DNA of 64,000 nt from Tanytarsus gracilentus. Taxonomy: Eukaryota > Arthropoda > Insecta > Diptera > Chironomidae. Below, in pieces: positions 25,301-37,800 of the stretch. The translations under genes were made by a program, and so were the position numbers. Within the stretch, counting starts at the first letter, position 1, and every line of letters starts with the position of its first letter. Below the pieces are notes generated by a model. It saw only the letters and a program-made list of their open reading frames with translations, was not told where the DNA came from and made no database searches. The stretch is from contig JAXRKN010000044.1 in the NCBI GenBank assembly GCA_038502055.1, positions 7,324,501-7,388,500 on the forward strand, written 5' to 3'.

Positions 25301-27721
25301 CGTAATTTCATTTTGCTGAACCGCATTTTTGTATCATTTATCCGAATCAGGAGTGCAATCTCATGTTTATGAAAAAATAATTTAATTTTTTAAACAAATT
25401 AATTCTAAACATTAATTTCTAAAAAATTCAATCTGATATTTGAGCTAGTTTCTATCCCTTGAACTTATCCCTCTCGCTCTCTTTAAAGACCTCAAGTAAA
25501 ATATGTAATTAATTGTCCATCAACAATCCTCCTAAAACCCGAGAAGGAATTTTAATTAAAAACCTGCAAACTTCTCTCGCCAATACCTTTCAGTCATTGC
25601 ATTTTTGACAATTTTCTTGCGTGCTGTATTGAATGGCGAATTAAATGCTTTAATTGTTCGCTCTCGGGTAAAAGTATTTTTTTTTGTGCTTGGAAAAAAT
25701 TTGTAGATTGTTGCAGACAATTAAGCGCATTTAAGAGAAATGAAAGCGAATTTTTCTCTGCACTCTTTGTTCTCTGCTGGGAATTTTCATACACAATATA
25801 TGTTTATTTCTATTTCGATGACATCTGAATGGATGAATGTCACCGCATTCGACTGAAATTCATCAAGATCCATTTTGACACAGATATTTATTATTTGTCT
25901 TATACGAGCGACGAATATAAATTGGCGGCTGATTTGTTTTCTTCTTTGAGAGTGACTTGAGGGGTAAATTGATAAGGTTTGGAAAAATTTACCGAAAATT
26001 TTTAAGTAAAATTTTTCTCTCAAAAACTCAGCAACCTTTTAAATCTTTTTTCGCGAAATAAAATTCCTAAAATTAATTTGAGGTTGTCCGCTTGGTAATA
26101 ATATATTACCCCGTGTGTGTTTATGTGATTTATATTTGGGAAAGTCATCAAGTCAGCTCTCTCGTCGAGCGGCAAAAAGACATAATGTTGTTGTTGAAAA
26201 GTTCAACATTTACTGCAATCATCATCAACTCGAATGTTATTACTATTCTCCGGTACTATCTTGCGCTCCCATAGCTTTCACTTCTCTCTCTCACTGCTCA
26301 ACTCTATTTTATTACTTTTGCCCGAAACATTTATAATCGATGATGAATTAAATCATTAAAAGAAGGAATTTAGGAGCTAATTATCTTTATTGCGACAGTA
26401 AAAAATGTTTAATTTAAACTTTTGTGACTTTTATTTTACTTCTCATCTTCTTTTCTTCTTCGCATATCTTTCGGCAGCACTCGGCGGTTAAAAATGATGA
26501 GGCTTAAAAAGTTTTGTTACAGTTTCAAACTTTTAGTGGGCTTTAAAATAGAAATTTGGTTTGAATCCTTAAAATTAAAAATTAGAAAGATTTTGTAGAA
26601 ATTTCAAAATAGATTTAAAAAACAATTTTCTTTCAAACAACATTTTTATTATATTTTCATTACGTTTGATCGCTTTAAATGGCAAGTATGAACACACTCG
26701 AGCTCACGAGAAATGAATGTTACCTTATTTATATCCAATAAAAGATATCCATATATACAACTTGTAATAGCTATTTAAAAACCGCTCTATAGATCCACAT
26801 GTCCACGCATGTGTTTGTTATTCGAGTATGTGCAGTGAGACAGAGATTTTTCTTCCATCGCATCCATAATCATTACATAATGCCATAACAATATTTATAT
26901 CGAGTGCATGGAAGAAAAGAAGAAGAATAATTGATAAATTTCAAAACGAGACAGAGGAAATTCGATATAAATTTGATTACAATACGTATTTAATATTTTT
27001 TAAAAAAACGTAAAGTCATCGTTCAAAATTTTGAGGAGGAGAAGAAGAGATGAATCTGCTGCTTGTGAATTAAAAAACATACAGGGAAGGTTTGATGGAA
27101 TTTTCTGGGTGGAAATTGGATCGATGAATAATTTTTTAAAATTTCACCTTTGACCTCATCCAGGGGCGGAGAACTTTTATTTTAGATAAAAGTAACTAAA
27201 TTTTATATTTATTTATAAATTTCTCGCTGATCACATCTCATTTCCATCTTCACTCGATCAATTCCATGCATGAACGAGAAACCACCTAATGTTTCACCGA
27301 AAAGTGTAAAAAATACATTTTTTATGAGTGTATTGTGTGTGCATCACAAAACCTTCTCCTTTCTCTTCCCTTAACTCCGATCATTCTTTCGTCTAAATGC
27401 TAGAAACACGAGAGATTATAACGAAAAAAAATGTAATGCCAACAAGTGTGGAGAAGATGAAAGGAACAAGTTATTATATATTTTTTTGTGTGCACGAAAG
27501 TGAAGAAGAAAAACTCAAGAATCTCCTTTTAGAATAAAAAAAGAAGGCAATGTTATACCTCAAAAAATTATATACATTATAAAAAAGATGAGACTTTTGC
27601 TTCCTTTTGTTAATTTGAAACCACAAGAAAAAAAATGTAATTAATGATTGACTTCGACCACTCGAAAATACAGCAATAATTCACTTCAAAATTTATTTCG
27701 TTCTTTTCCTCTCGTTCAGTG

Positions 27722-27813
27722 TGAGGTGGGATATGAGTTGGATATTGATAATGTTAACTTTAATATTTAATAATTTTTTAAAATTAAAAAAATTTAAGTG
27801 TCCCTTGCCCTGA
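27722..27813. repeat. Inverted-repeat unit, weak copy
   Basis: The right arm AAGTGTCCCTTGCCCTGA fits the family consensus well. The left arm TGAGGTGGGATATGAGTT is diverged. It lies about 150 bp before the dachsous splice acceptor. Confidence 0.35.
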
Positions 27814-27962
27814 ATTTCTCTCTCTTTCTTACTCTCAAATCAATAACTCAAACACGCGGAATAAATTGGAAATCTCTCGAAGTCGAAAGAGTGAAAAAGT
27901 TTTCACTTTACAAATTTATGTTGCAACATAAAATTTAATTGAATTTCTTCTCCTCTTTTTTC

Positions 27963-27964
27963 AG
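27963..27964 (+). promoter_or_regulatory. Probable splice acceptor of the dachsous 5' UTR intron
   Basis: A long pyrimidine tract (27945-27962) ends in CAG at 27962-27964, 106 bp before the dachsous start codon. The following 27965-28070 has an in-frame TAA at 28062-28064 and no usable upstream start, as expected of a 5' UTR exon. The upstream exon was not located. Confidence 0.5.
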
Positions 27965-28070
27965 AATTTGCCGGTCTCTTCTTCAACATTCTAAACAAAG
28001 TTTGCCACAAAATGCGGTGATGTGCAACAACAAGAATATTACAACTTGCTGCTGAAGAATTTAACCAATA

Positions 28071-28874
28071 ATGGCAGCCAACAGAAAGCATCATTGCTTA
28101 AGGGACATTAGGAGAATGTATCTCTTTTGGTGCATCACGTGGCTGCTACTAGCGTTCGGCAGTCACTCTGCAAATTGTGAATTTTTACGTGAGCTCGAGG
28201 TGTCGGAGGGTGTGCCGATTGGTCATCAAATAGGATTTATTGGTGACATTCCGCAAGCGGCCGGAAGCGGTCCACCTTACCTCATCGTGCCAGTACCCGG
28301 AAGCTCTGTCGACTCTGATCTCGCCATCGATCACACAACCGGTGAAGTGCGGACAAAAGTGTCGTTAGATCGCGAGTCAAAAGCGTCATATAGCTTTGTC
28401 GCAATTCCACTCAGTGGACCAAACATTCGCGTCATTGTGCGGGTGCTCGACGAAAACGACAATGCGCCCACCTTTCCGACGCCAGTGATGAACATTGAAT
28501 TTCCTGAAAATACACCGCGTGACGTTAAACGAACATTAAATCCCGCGCGCGATAATGATTTACTAAGATTCAATACACAACGCTATAACATTGTGTCCGG
28601 TAATGTAAATAATGCGTTTCGTCTCTCGTCACATCGCGAACGTGACGGCGTTTTATATCTCGATCTCCAAATCAATGGATTTCTTGATCGCGAATCGATA
28701 CCGTCTTATAGTTTAGTGATTGAGGCGCTCGATGGCGGTTCGCCGCCACTCCGCGGACAAATGACTGTAAATATTACAATAATTGACGTGAACGATAATC
28801 AGCCGCTGTTCAATCAGAGTCGATATTTTGCGATAATTCCCGAAAATGCTACAATAGGCACGAGTATACTGCAG
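28071..28874 (+). CDS. ds: dachsous coding exon 1: signal peptide, EC1, EC2, start of EC3
   Basis: 268 codons, ending in phase 0 after LQ. The hydrophobic YLFWCITWLLLAFG (17-30) is the signal core. EC1 ends with DENDN (127-131) and EC2 with DVNDN (239-243). S250 (bases 28818-28820) is the seventh residue of EC3, equivalent to a reported Four-jointed target in Drosophila. The exon is followed by a 56-bp intron. Confidence 0.95.
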
Positions 28875-31800
28875 GTTGGTATTTAACATCAAATTTCTCA
28901 TCAAAAATAATTAAAATTATTCATCAATAGGTTTATGCGACTGACACCGATGCTGGTGACAATGGAATGATTGAATATTCCATAAATCGAAGACAAAGTG
29001 ATAAGGAACAAATGTTCAGAATTGACTCGCACACGGGTCTAATTTCAGTTAATAAAGCACTCGATTTTGAGCTTAGAGAACTTCATGAGTTGGTGGTGGT
29101 GGCGAGAGACAATGGCGTGCAGCCACTCGAGACGACAACTTTTGTATCGATTCGTGTGACAGATGTGAATGATAATCAACCAGTGATCAATGTTATCTTT
29201 CTATCCGACGATGCCACACCGAAAATCTCCGAGAGCGCTCAGCCGGGTGAATTTGTGGCTCGCATATCTGTCAACGATCCCGACTCTAAGACCGAGTATT
29301 CAAATGTCAATGTGACGTTGAACGGAGGCGATGGACACTTTGGATTGACCACTAGAGATAACATTATTTATTTGGTGATCGTGTCGCTGCCGCTTGATCG
29401 TGAAGTTCAGCCAAATTACACGCTAGACGTTATTGCGACCGATACAGGCAACCCACCACTGCACGCCTCAAAGACAATTTATCTTCGCGTTACCGACATC
29501 AATGATAACGTGCCACAGTTCGAGCAAGAAGTTTATCATGCGAATGTGATGGAAGTTGCTGACCCCGGAACATCAGTTATTCAAGTTGTTGCAATTGATC
29601 GCGACGAGGGCAATAATTCGGCGATAATTTATTCACTCATCGACACACCCGACACTCATTCTCAGTGGTTCCAAATCGATGCACATTCCGGATTAATTAC
29701 GACACGAGCAAACATCGATTGTGAAACTGAACCGATACCGAAATTAACGATTATGGCAAAAGATAATGGCCTTCCTCAGTTGTCATCCACCGCTATGGTG
29801 CTGGTGACCGTACACGACGTAAATGATAATGAGCCGATCTTTGATCAGAGCTTTTATAATGTTTCGGTAGCCGAGAATGAGGCTAAAGGTCGATGTATAT
29901 TGAAGGTGAGTTCAATTAAGACTCTCTTTTTTTGACAAATGATGCAAACACTGCTGATCACGAGACAGTAAAGAATTTCTGCGATATCATTAAAAATCAA
30001 TTTTACCTCTCTCAATTGTTTCATTACATTCTAACTCCTTTGCACGCACATGTGAACACTCTCTCACGAATGTATTGCGAGGCTGACAGACACACGCCAT
30101 AGAAGTAAGAGAGAAAATTCTTCGAGGTGTATATAGTTGATAAATGAGGGATGGGAATGTTGGATTTTAAATTTAAAAAATTCCGCTATTATTTTTTTAT
30201 CATTAAAGAGTTTTTAAATGAAATAATTTAGTTAAATAAAAAATAGCTTTGAAGGACATCAGAGATGGACAATTACATTGCAATCGAACGAAATTAAATT
30301 TAAGTTTTATGAATATTTTTACGTAAGCGTAAAAAAAGTGGGAAAGAAAATATTTAAAGTTAACATCCCTCGCTCAAAGTGATATGAAGTTCTTTTATGA
30401 TTTTTTTACCATTTACATAATTTCTTCTTATTCTTCTCGGCCGTTTCTCTCCTTCCTCATATAACATTTTGAGAACAAAAAATGATTAATGATATTTTTC
30501 TTTAGAGCATATTCTTGTACCTATTTTATTTTTTCGCTGGAAAGAAATATGAATTTTCGAGCGTCAATGGGAGGAAGGAAAGAGAGAATGTGAAAAGAAC
30601 GAGAGCTTGAAAAATTTCTTTATCTATTCACTTGGTGATGGTGTACATTGTTTTTATGTGTGCCTTAGATTATTATGGAGGAAGAAGAATGACGAGGAGT
30701 GTACATTGAATGCAATAATGCCATATCCATTTCGTAGGCAATTCCATGTTTCATTTTGATTGTGTTTCTACGTTTTTCGAATGAAAATGCAGCACGCAGA
30801 TCTCACAATCAAAAAAAAAATATCGTATGGCAATTTGCATTATGTGCCATGATCGTCTCATCCCTACGACGTCGCAGTGAAATGAACATATTTCTTGCTA
30901 ATCTCACTGCGCTAGCTGATGACATAAAATTGAATTGTTTTCTTGTAAAGCCATTACATTTTCCTGTTGTGTTACATCGTTCAGCTCTTGTGAGCGATGT
31001 GAATTGAAATTGAGATCGTTTATAATACTTTAATGCGTTCTTGTAAATTGAGATGATAAATTTTTCTACACTCACTCGCAATGTCATTTTAAAAAATATT
31101 TCAAACTCTTTTTTTTCTTCTCAAAAATCCTCGTCTGTAAAAATTAAAATTCAAAAAGGCAACACAATAAAGAAAAATGTGAAAAGAAAACTGGATTTTT
31201 ATACACTCACGTTCGAAGACTTTTTTTTAGAAATTTTATGTTAATTAATAAACGAAATATTGTTGGCAATTATGAAAGAAACCAACCGTGATCGGTCTTG
31301 AATGCGAGAAGAATCAAGAAAAGAATGACATATAAAAAATCTAAACTGATGATAACATTTCGTCAGACCAAAAAAGAGTTTATCAACTTTTAGATGAATT
31401 GTTAAAAATAGAAAATTAATTAAAAACTCACTAATGTGCATGAAAAAGGATGTGCTCGTAAAAATTCACGATATTTTAATACCGACCGTAAATGGAATGG
31501 CCTGTCGATGATATAAAGAGATCACTAACCGCGAAAGATGAAAATTTTACACATAAAAAACTAATAATCATCTTTATCATGAAGGCCACACAACAAAAAA
31601 TGGATTTTTTCCCCTGAGCTAAATGCCGGGCAGCGCAAAAAAAGAACGATCCATATAAGAAGCGTTTTTTATTAGCTTTTCTATTAAGGAGGGGAAGAAC
31701 ACTTGAGATTTTGAGTTAAATTAAATTTTAAATGATTCAAAATATTAAAAATAACTTGAAAAATAATTTAAATGCATTTTTACAAAATACCGGAATATTT

Positions 31801-34800
31801 TCAAAAATAAATAATTTTTAAAAATTTAAATTTTGTTTGAAAATTCGTTAAAAATATTTTAATACTAATAAAATTAAAATTTTAACAAACAGCTTCAAAA
31901 ATTCATGAATTCAATTTTTTTAATAAATCACGATCAAATAAACAACTCAAATACATTAATTCATTTCCACTCTGTCCCGCCCCTGATAATTTAACAAATA
32001 TTTATTCCATCGTCGCATTTTAAATTATTCAAATAAATTTTATCAGTTTGCTTATGAAAAGAAATTAAAATCAATTTCGACCCGTTGAGGAGGTAGAATT
32101 TAAGATCGTTCAAAATGAAAACATTAAAAATATCGACAAACGAAGAAGAGAAATGAGAAGATTATCGAAAAAATCGGAGGAGATAGTTAATATGTAGATT
32201 GTCGCATCGCTCGACGACTCTTTCACACACAAATTGTGTCCAATCAATAATCTAGTAATGGGTCAGAAAAAACGCATTATTGAGAAAGTCGATTTAATAC
32301 AAGGAATTAAAGTTTTTTTTGGCATTATTTCAAGAAATCTGCTTACAAAAAAAAATCAATACATTTTTCTCTTTTGCTCATTCATTATAATGAAGATCGC
32401 ATGCACGTCATTATAAAATCTGAATGCGCGATTTATTAATTAATTTATTAAGATGAGAGATACAATTTTTAGTGTGTGTATAAGCTGCTCGGCACATATA
32501 GGCGCTTTTGGTGGCAGCGAGAGAAGTTGCATGAAAGGTAAATTAACACGTGCTATGACTACATTCCACTGTTACCGATACAGATTCATGGTGGTTCGTG
32601 CAAACACATGTATGTAGTTTTTAAACGCTATGCTTTGGGTCACAATTCTCGGTTTCATTGGCAATGCGAAGGAATGCAAAAAAAAGTTAATTTAAAAATT
32701 TAAATAATTTTTTTTCTAAACTCTAATTATAAAAACTTTTTTTAAATCATTCATGCGCTAATAAAAAATGCACATAAATTCCTCAATTGAGTCGCTTATA
32801 ATTATGCACATGTTGTACTCTTTTCTCGAAATGACAATCATGTTACAAATGCAAATCACTCACAACAAAAAAACACCCGCAGCAATTTCCGAAAAAAAAG
32901 AGTCAAAAATTTCCATCTGAGTGAGATGACTATGTAGCAGCATCCGAAAAGTGCTTTAAGAAAAATATGCGAATAATCATGGCTGAGAGAGAGAAATTGC
33001 AGTTTGGACAACTCACGTCAGGAAGTTTTGAAATTTTATGTGAAGATATTTTTCTCCATTCTGGATTTTTATCATTTTACAAGAGATGGTTACAAAAAGG
33101 GGTGTGAAGCTAGGATGTAATTCTTTAAAAATTCTTTAAATTATTTTAAAAAATTAATTTTTATTTTATTTTAAAATTTTTTAAAAACACAAAGTGTCCC
33201 ACCCTCGCTTGTATTTTTTACAAACAATTTCTTTTTTTTCTATACGCGCTCGGTTATTTAAAAAACCGAACTCAAACAAACACATGAAAATTGCACAAGT
33301 GAGAAAAGGAGAAAAAGAGAGAAAAAATATGTTTTTAAAGCTTTTAGCTTAACGCTAGCGGCCATATTGTGATTCTCCGCTTGTGTTTCTTTTACACACT
33401 CTTTACCTTTCCAATGGGATACAAAATGGAATGAGAAAATTAAAAATCTTAATATACATACACTGACACACACACACACACACACAATTCAGTTTTCTCT
33501 CTCTCGCGGTGCTGTGAGTAAAAAATTACTATGAAACATGTTGAGTTCGCAAATTTATACTTTTCTTCTCTCGTTCGCCTTAATGCAAACGGAAAAGTTC
33601 AAATTGCAACTGGTTGACCTTCTTGAGGAATTCTTTAATAATAAATTAATAAATTCCTTTTGTGCGGTTAATTTTTTAGGGCAAAATTTTAATATTTTTT
33701 CGAAGATTTTTCTTACAATGCCTACACATCGATCGCATATGTGTTTACAGATGATAAAATATCTCTTGCTAGTTCTTTAACATTGGTCATTGATCTTCCA
33801 CGTCTGATTATTATTTATGAAGGAACACATTGTTGCGCTTCGAATACTTTCGAGGGAGTTTTTTCCTTTATTGAATTGTTTAAAATTTGAGTGGTTAAAA
33901 ATTAATATTGTAAATTTTAGAAATTTGCAAATCTAAAAAATCCACATAAATATTTCACATCTCAAAAAGTCAAAAAATATTTAAAAATCTGATCTATAAA
34001 ATTAAAAATCTCTTTAAAAAAATCAAAATTACCTTTCAACAAATGTTTTTACTTCCTCTCACCGCATGGCTGTATATCAACGAAAAAATATTGCAAAACA
34101 CCTCTCGATTTTTCGGAGCCAAGACCATAACATTCGATTAACGATTAGTGCCTCTTTTACTTGCGATCAAGAACAAAATTAATTAGTTTCTTCTCTCGCT
34201 ATCTTACACACTTTGTATATATATGAAACTTGCACACATGTGTAAGCAAGGGCTTATTGTTGTTGTTGCATTAAGCTCTTTTTTCTCCTCTCAATATTTT
34301 AATTAAAAGATAGAAGATGCGTGATAAGAGGAATAAGTTAAAAAATGGAATTTATAAAAATCATGGGGGGATGGTAATCGCTTTTGTTATTAATGACAAT
34401 TTAACTCTCTCCTCATACACCGGCTTGAGAGATGTGAGTACGCCTCATAAAATGTATGAATTGGTGGCGGTTTCGGAACAAGATAAGGCTTTCGATTAAG
34501 GGTAATGGCTTTGTACAGCTGCCACCGCTCGTTGATCCTTCAAAAATGCACTACGAACATTATCGAATCGGAAAGTTGTTGAGGAAATTAATCAATTTTT
34601 ACACAATTTTTTAAATTATGATGAAAAATCCTTTAATTCCAATCATTATCATAAAATACTGCACATTCTTTTCACACAGCTCAAAAATTTCTCTCTGCTG
34701 TAATTTATGAGATGAAAAATAATTTTTTTATATGCTAAAAGTAACATGATGAGATTCAATGGAACGGAAATAATTGGGACGTGGTGTAAGCGAGGTGCTA

Positions 34801-37800
34801 AAATTTTCATCCTCATGAAAAGAGAGTATGCGGCCGGCATCAATTAATAATAAAATGCATTCGGCTATATTTCACAACAGTTATAAATATTTTTACTCTC
34901 TCTCACACGTTTTAAGTCATGGCATATAAAAATAAATAATAATTCACAATTGAATTGAACTCCATTCGCCTAGCGTATCATTTTACCTATAATAAAAATT
35001 AATTTTTATTATATTGTGTACTAAATATTTTCTTTCTTTTTGGTTTGTTAATAAATTTTCATGTGGGCTAAAAATCTCTCCGACATGTCAGGAAAGCATT
35101 GTAGTTCTTTTTTTGGAGCGAGTCTCAACGCGCACGCTGATGATGATGTTGATGAGTGGAGAAAGAGCAAAATTATATATGAGCCAAAAAAATGTTTGGT
35201 GTTAGGAGAGAATGATGATGAAAAAGAGGTCTTACCTTTGAGACATTAATGATTCTATAATACAATCAGCCATGGTTTTTGGTCAATTAATAGCAGCGAG
35301 AGGGAAGAGAGAGTGAAGTGAAAAATATTCAAGATTAATTTTAAAAAGTTGTCTTAAAAAATTTATTTTCTTTCGTAAATGACTGTGTACAAGCTTAAAC
35401 TAAATGAGAGTATTTAGATTAATGTAGTTTTAAGTATATAATAGTATGTATATTTATTTAATCAAAGTTTATACGATTATATAGCAAAAGTATATAAAAT
35501 TATATTAATTAAAGTTCAAAAATATAAGAATTTACAAAAATTTATAAGAGTTTATAACTGAAGTATATAAGAGTATATATCAAACTTATATAACTGAAGT
35601 ATATAAGAGTATATACCGAAAGTGTGTAAGAATATATAACTGAAGTATATAAGAGTATGGAACTAATTTACAAACCTAAGGTATATAAAGAGTATATAAA
35701 GTCATACATAACAGTTTTTTGCCCCTTGTTCAAGACATTCTTCCCAAATAAAGCCTCTCTCACATGTTCTAAGGCGTTTAGAATGATTAATAAAGTGAAA
35801 ATAGCTTCATACGTGGATAATAATGGAAGAATAATTTTTTCATCTTTCTCTCTCCCATTCGACATCGAGACATACACAAAAAAAGAAAGAAACGCTTAAT
35901 TGAAATATTCGTAGGATATTAAAGACACAGAGAGATGAGAACGAACGCGTTCTATTCGACTTTAATTATTACAAATGCTGTTCTTGTGACATTATACAAT
36001 ATCGGCGGCTATTCGATCGATTCGGAGGGACTAATGTTGTCGGCATCAAAAAAAAGACAGACTTTGTCTCTCGTTTTTTTCAGCCTTTACAGTATCGAAT
36101 GTCACACATCATGAATTGAACAATTCAACAGGCGAAAGAAATTACACAGAGAGCAGAAAAGAAAAGAAAGATTCTTGCGATGCGGTGAAAACATGTTTTT
36201 TTTTCGGTACACGATCGAGATTCTCATTTCTCGCCATTGGCTTAAAAGCTCTCTCTGGAGTAAAAAAGAATTTCAGCAAAAGGTCATTTTGAAGTATTTA
36301 TTTTAAAGCACAAGCAGATTGCTCAGTGAGATTGTTCATTTGGGTTTTGGTGCAATGAATGCACCCTGAGAGCAAAAAGTACTTAAAATCACACATAGAC
36401 GATTAAAATTTAGAAAAATCTCGGTGTTAAAAAATATAAAATTGGTGAACTTTTTTTCTTTGCTCACCGGGAAGTGCACATGGAATTTTCTGTTGCCAAA
36501 TTTGAATACTTCTTGCGCTCGGCAATTCGATAGTTATCGGAAATTTTTTCTTTATTTCGTTGACAGTTTTCTTTGTTTTCAATCGTCGCCTCTTAAATAC
36601 TTTTTTCTCTCTCTCTCTTGTTTCGCTGGCAAATGAGGTGGAAAAATGTGGAAAATGTGAATGCGGAACTGAAATATAAATCACTCACACACAATATATA
36701 AGAAATTAAGGAAAACTATTTTAAATACATTTTAATTCCATCGCACCAACAAGATCAAGCTCGAGAAGTTGTTTGTTCAATCTTGTGTGTACTGTCGAAA
36801 TTGACACACATAACGGATAATCATGTAACCGTCCCCGAAAAAAAAAATATAAGAGAATAAAAAATTATAAGAAACTTGTTATCGACAGGAGGAATTAATG
36901 AAATAATTTGCTTTATGCAGGAGAGAACATTCAATTATAATTTTTTTTTGTTGAAGCTCACGAGCATTAAAGCGCATTAAAAAATTATTTCGAATGAATT
37001 GTCATTCAAGGTGCATGTGAAGGATGAAAATTCCGCATTTTAGAACACATTAGAATGAAATTTAAACCAAGGGTGGTGAACTCAGAATTTTTTATCCAAA
37101 AAATTATAATCAAGATTAAAACAAAAAAATTAAATTAAATTCAAATTTATCTCAATTCAGCCTGAATCCACTTCCACCTCGACTTAACCAAATTTCATCA
37201 TTATTAAATATGATGATGATTGTCTTCACATAAAAAATTCCTTCCTTTGCCTTTGAGTTTTTTTTCATCCATTAAGGAAAATCCCAAAAATGTACATTCT
37301 AACAAGTAAATTAGATTTTAATATCCGTTTGAGCACTAGGCTGACTCTCATTTTACTATACGTTAATATATGAACGGAGAAATCAAAATTACACGTGAAT
37401 TAAATTACTGGTTATTAGTGTTGTTTCTTGAAAACAACAAAAAAAAAGAGACAAAATTACTACTTACTATATTCCGAGTCCGGATGACTGTCTGAATAGG
37501 AGATTGTGAGAGCCAAGCTCCATATGAATACATTGTTTTATGTGTGATGACCATAGCCGAGGTAAAAGAAAAAATTTTATTTCAATTTTTCAACCTTTAT
37601 GAGAGATAAAAAAGTGTAAAAAGTGCAATGTCATAGCACTAAATGTATATCGGATGGAAGGCACAAAAATAGATGCTAAGATTCCATGACTCTGTAGGAA
37701 TACAAAAGCCAACGCAATTATAGAGATGGACAGATTATTATTAAACTTCTTCTTCATTTGAAGGCGGCCTGGTGTGTGCTAAGAATTTTAAAATTGTTAA

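Larger units (their letters stand above)
15285..27964. other. Gene-free interval upstream of dachsous
   Basis: About 12.7 kb without a supported coding gene. It holds an internally deleted hAT transposon (21499-22325), two inverted-repeat units (16877-16997 and 27722-27813) and a GAGA-rich zone (about 19197-20540). Because a good splice acceptor precedes the dachsous start codon, part or all of this stretch may be the first intron of dachsous, with its promoter and 5' noncoding exon somewhere inside or beyond. One possible donor follows GTGTCTGTCG at 16493-16502 (gtgagt at 16505) but cannot be verified. Confidence 0.45.

Noticed and set aside
27171..27195. AGGGGCGGAGAACTTTTA, another left-arm-like sequence
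   Set aside because: No right arm within a reasonable distance; counted as a solo arm at most.
28331..28573. Minus-strand frame under dachsous exon 1
   Set aside because: Antisense shadow of a certain coding exon with no independent motifs.
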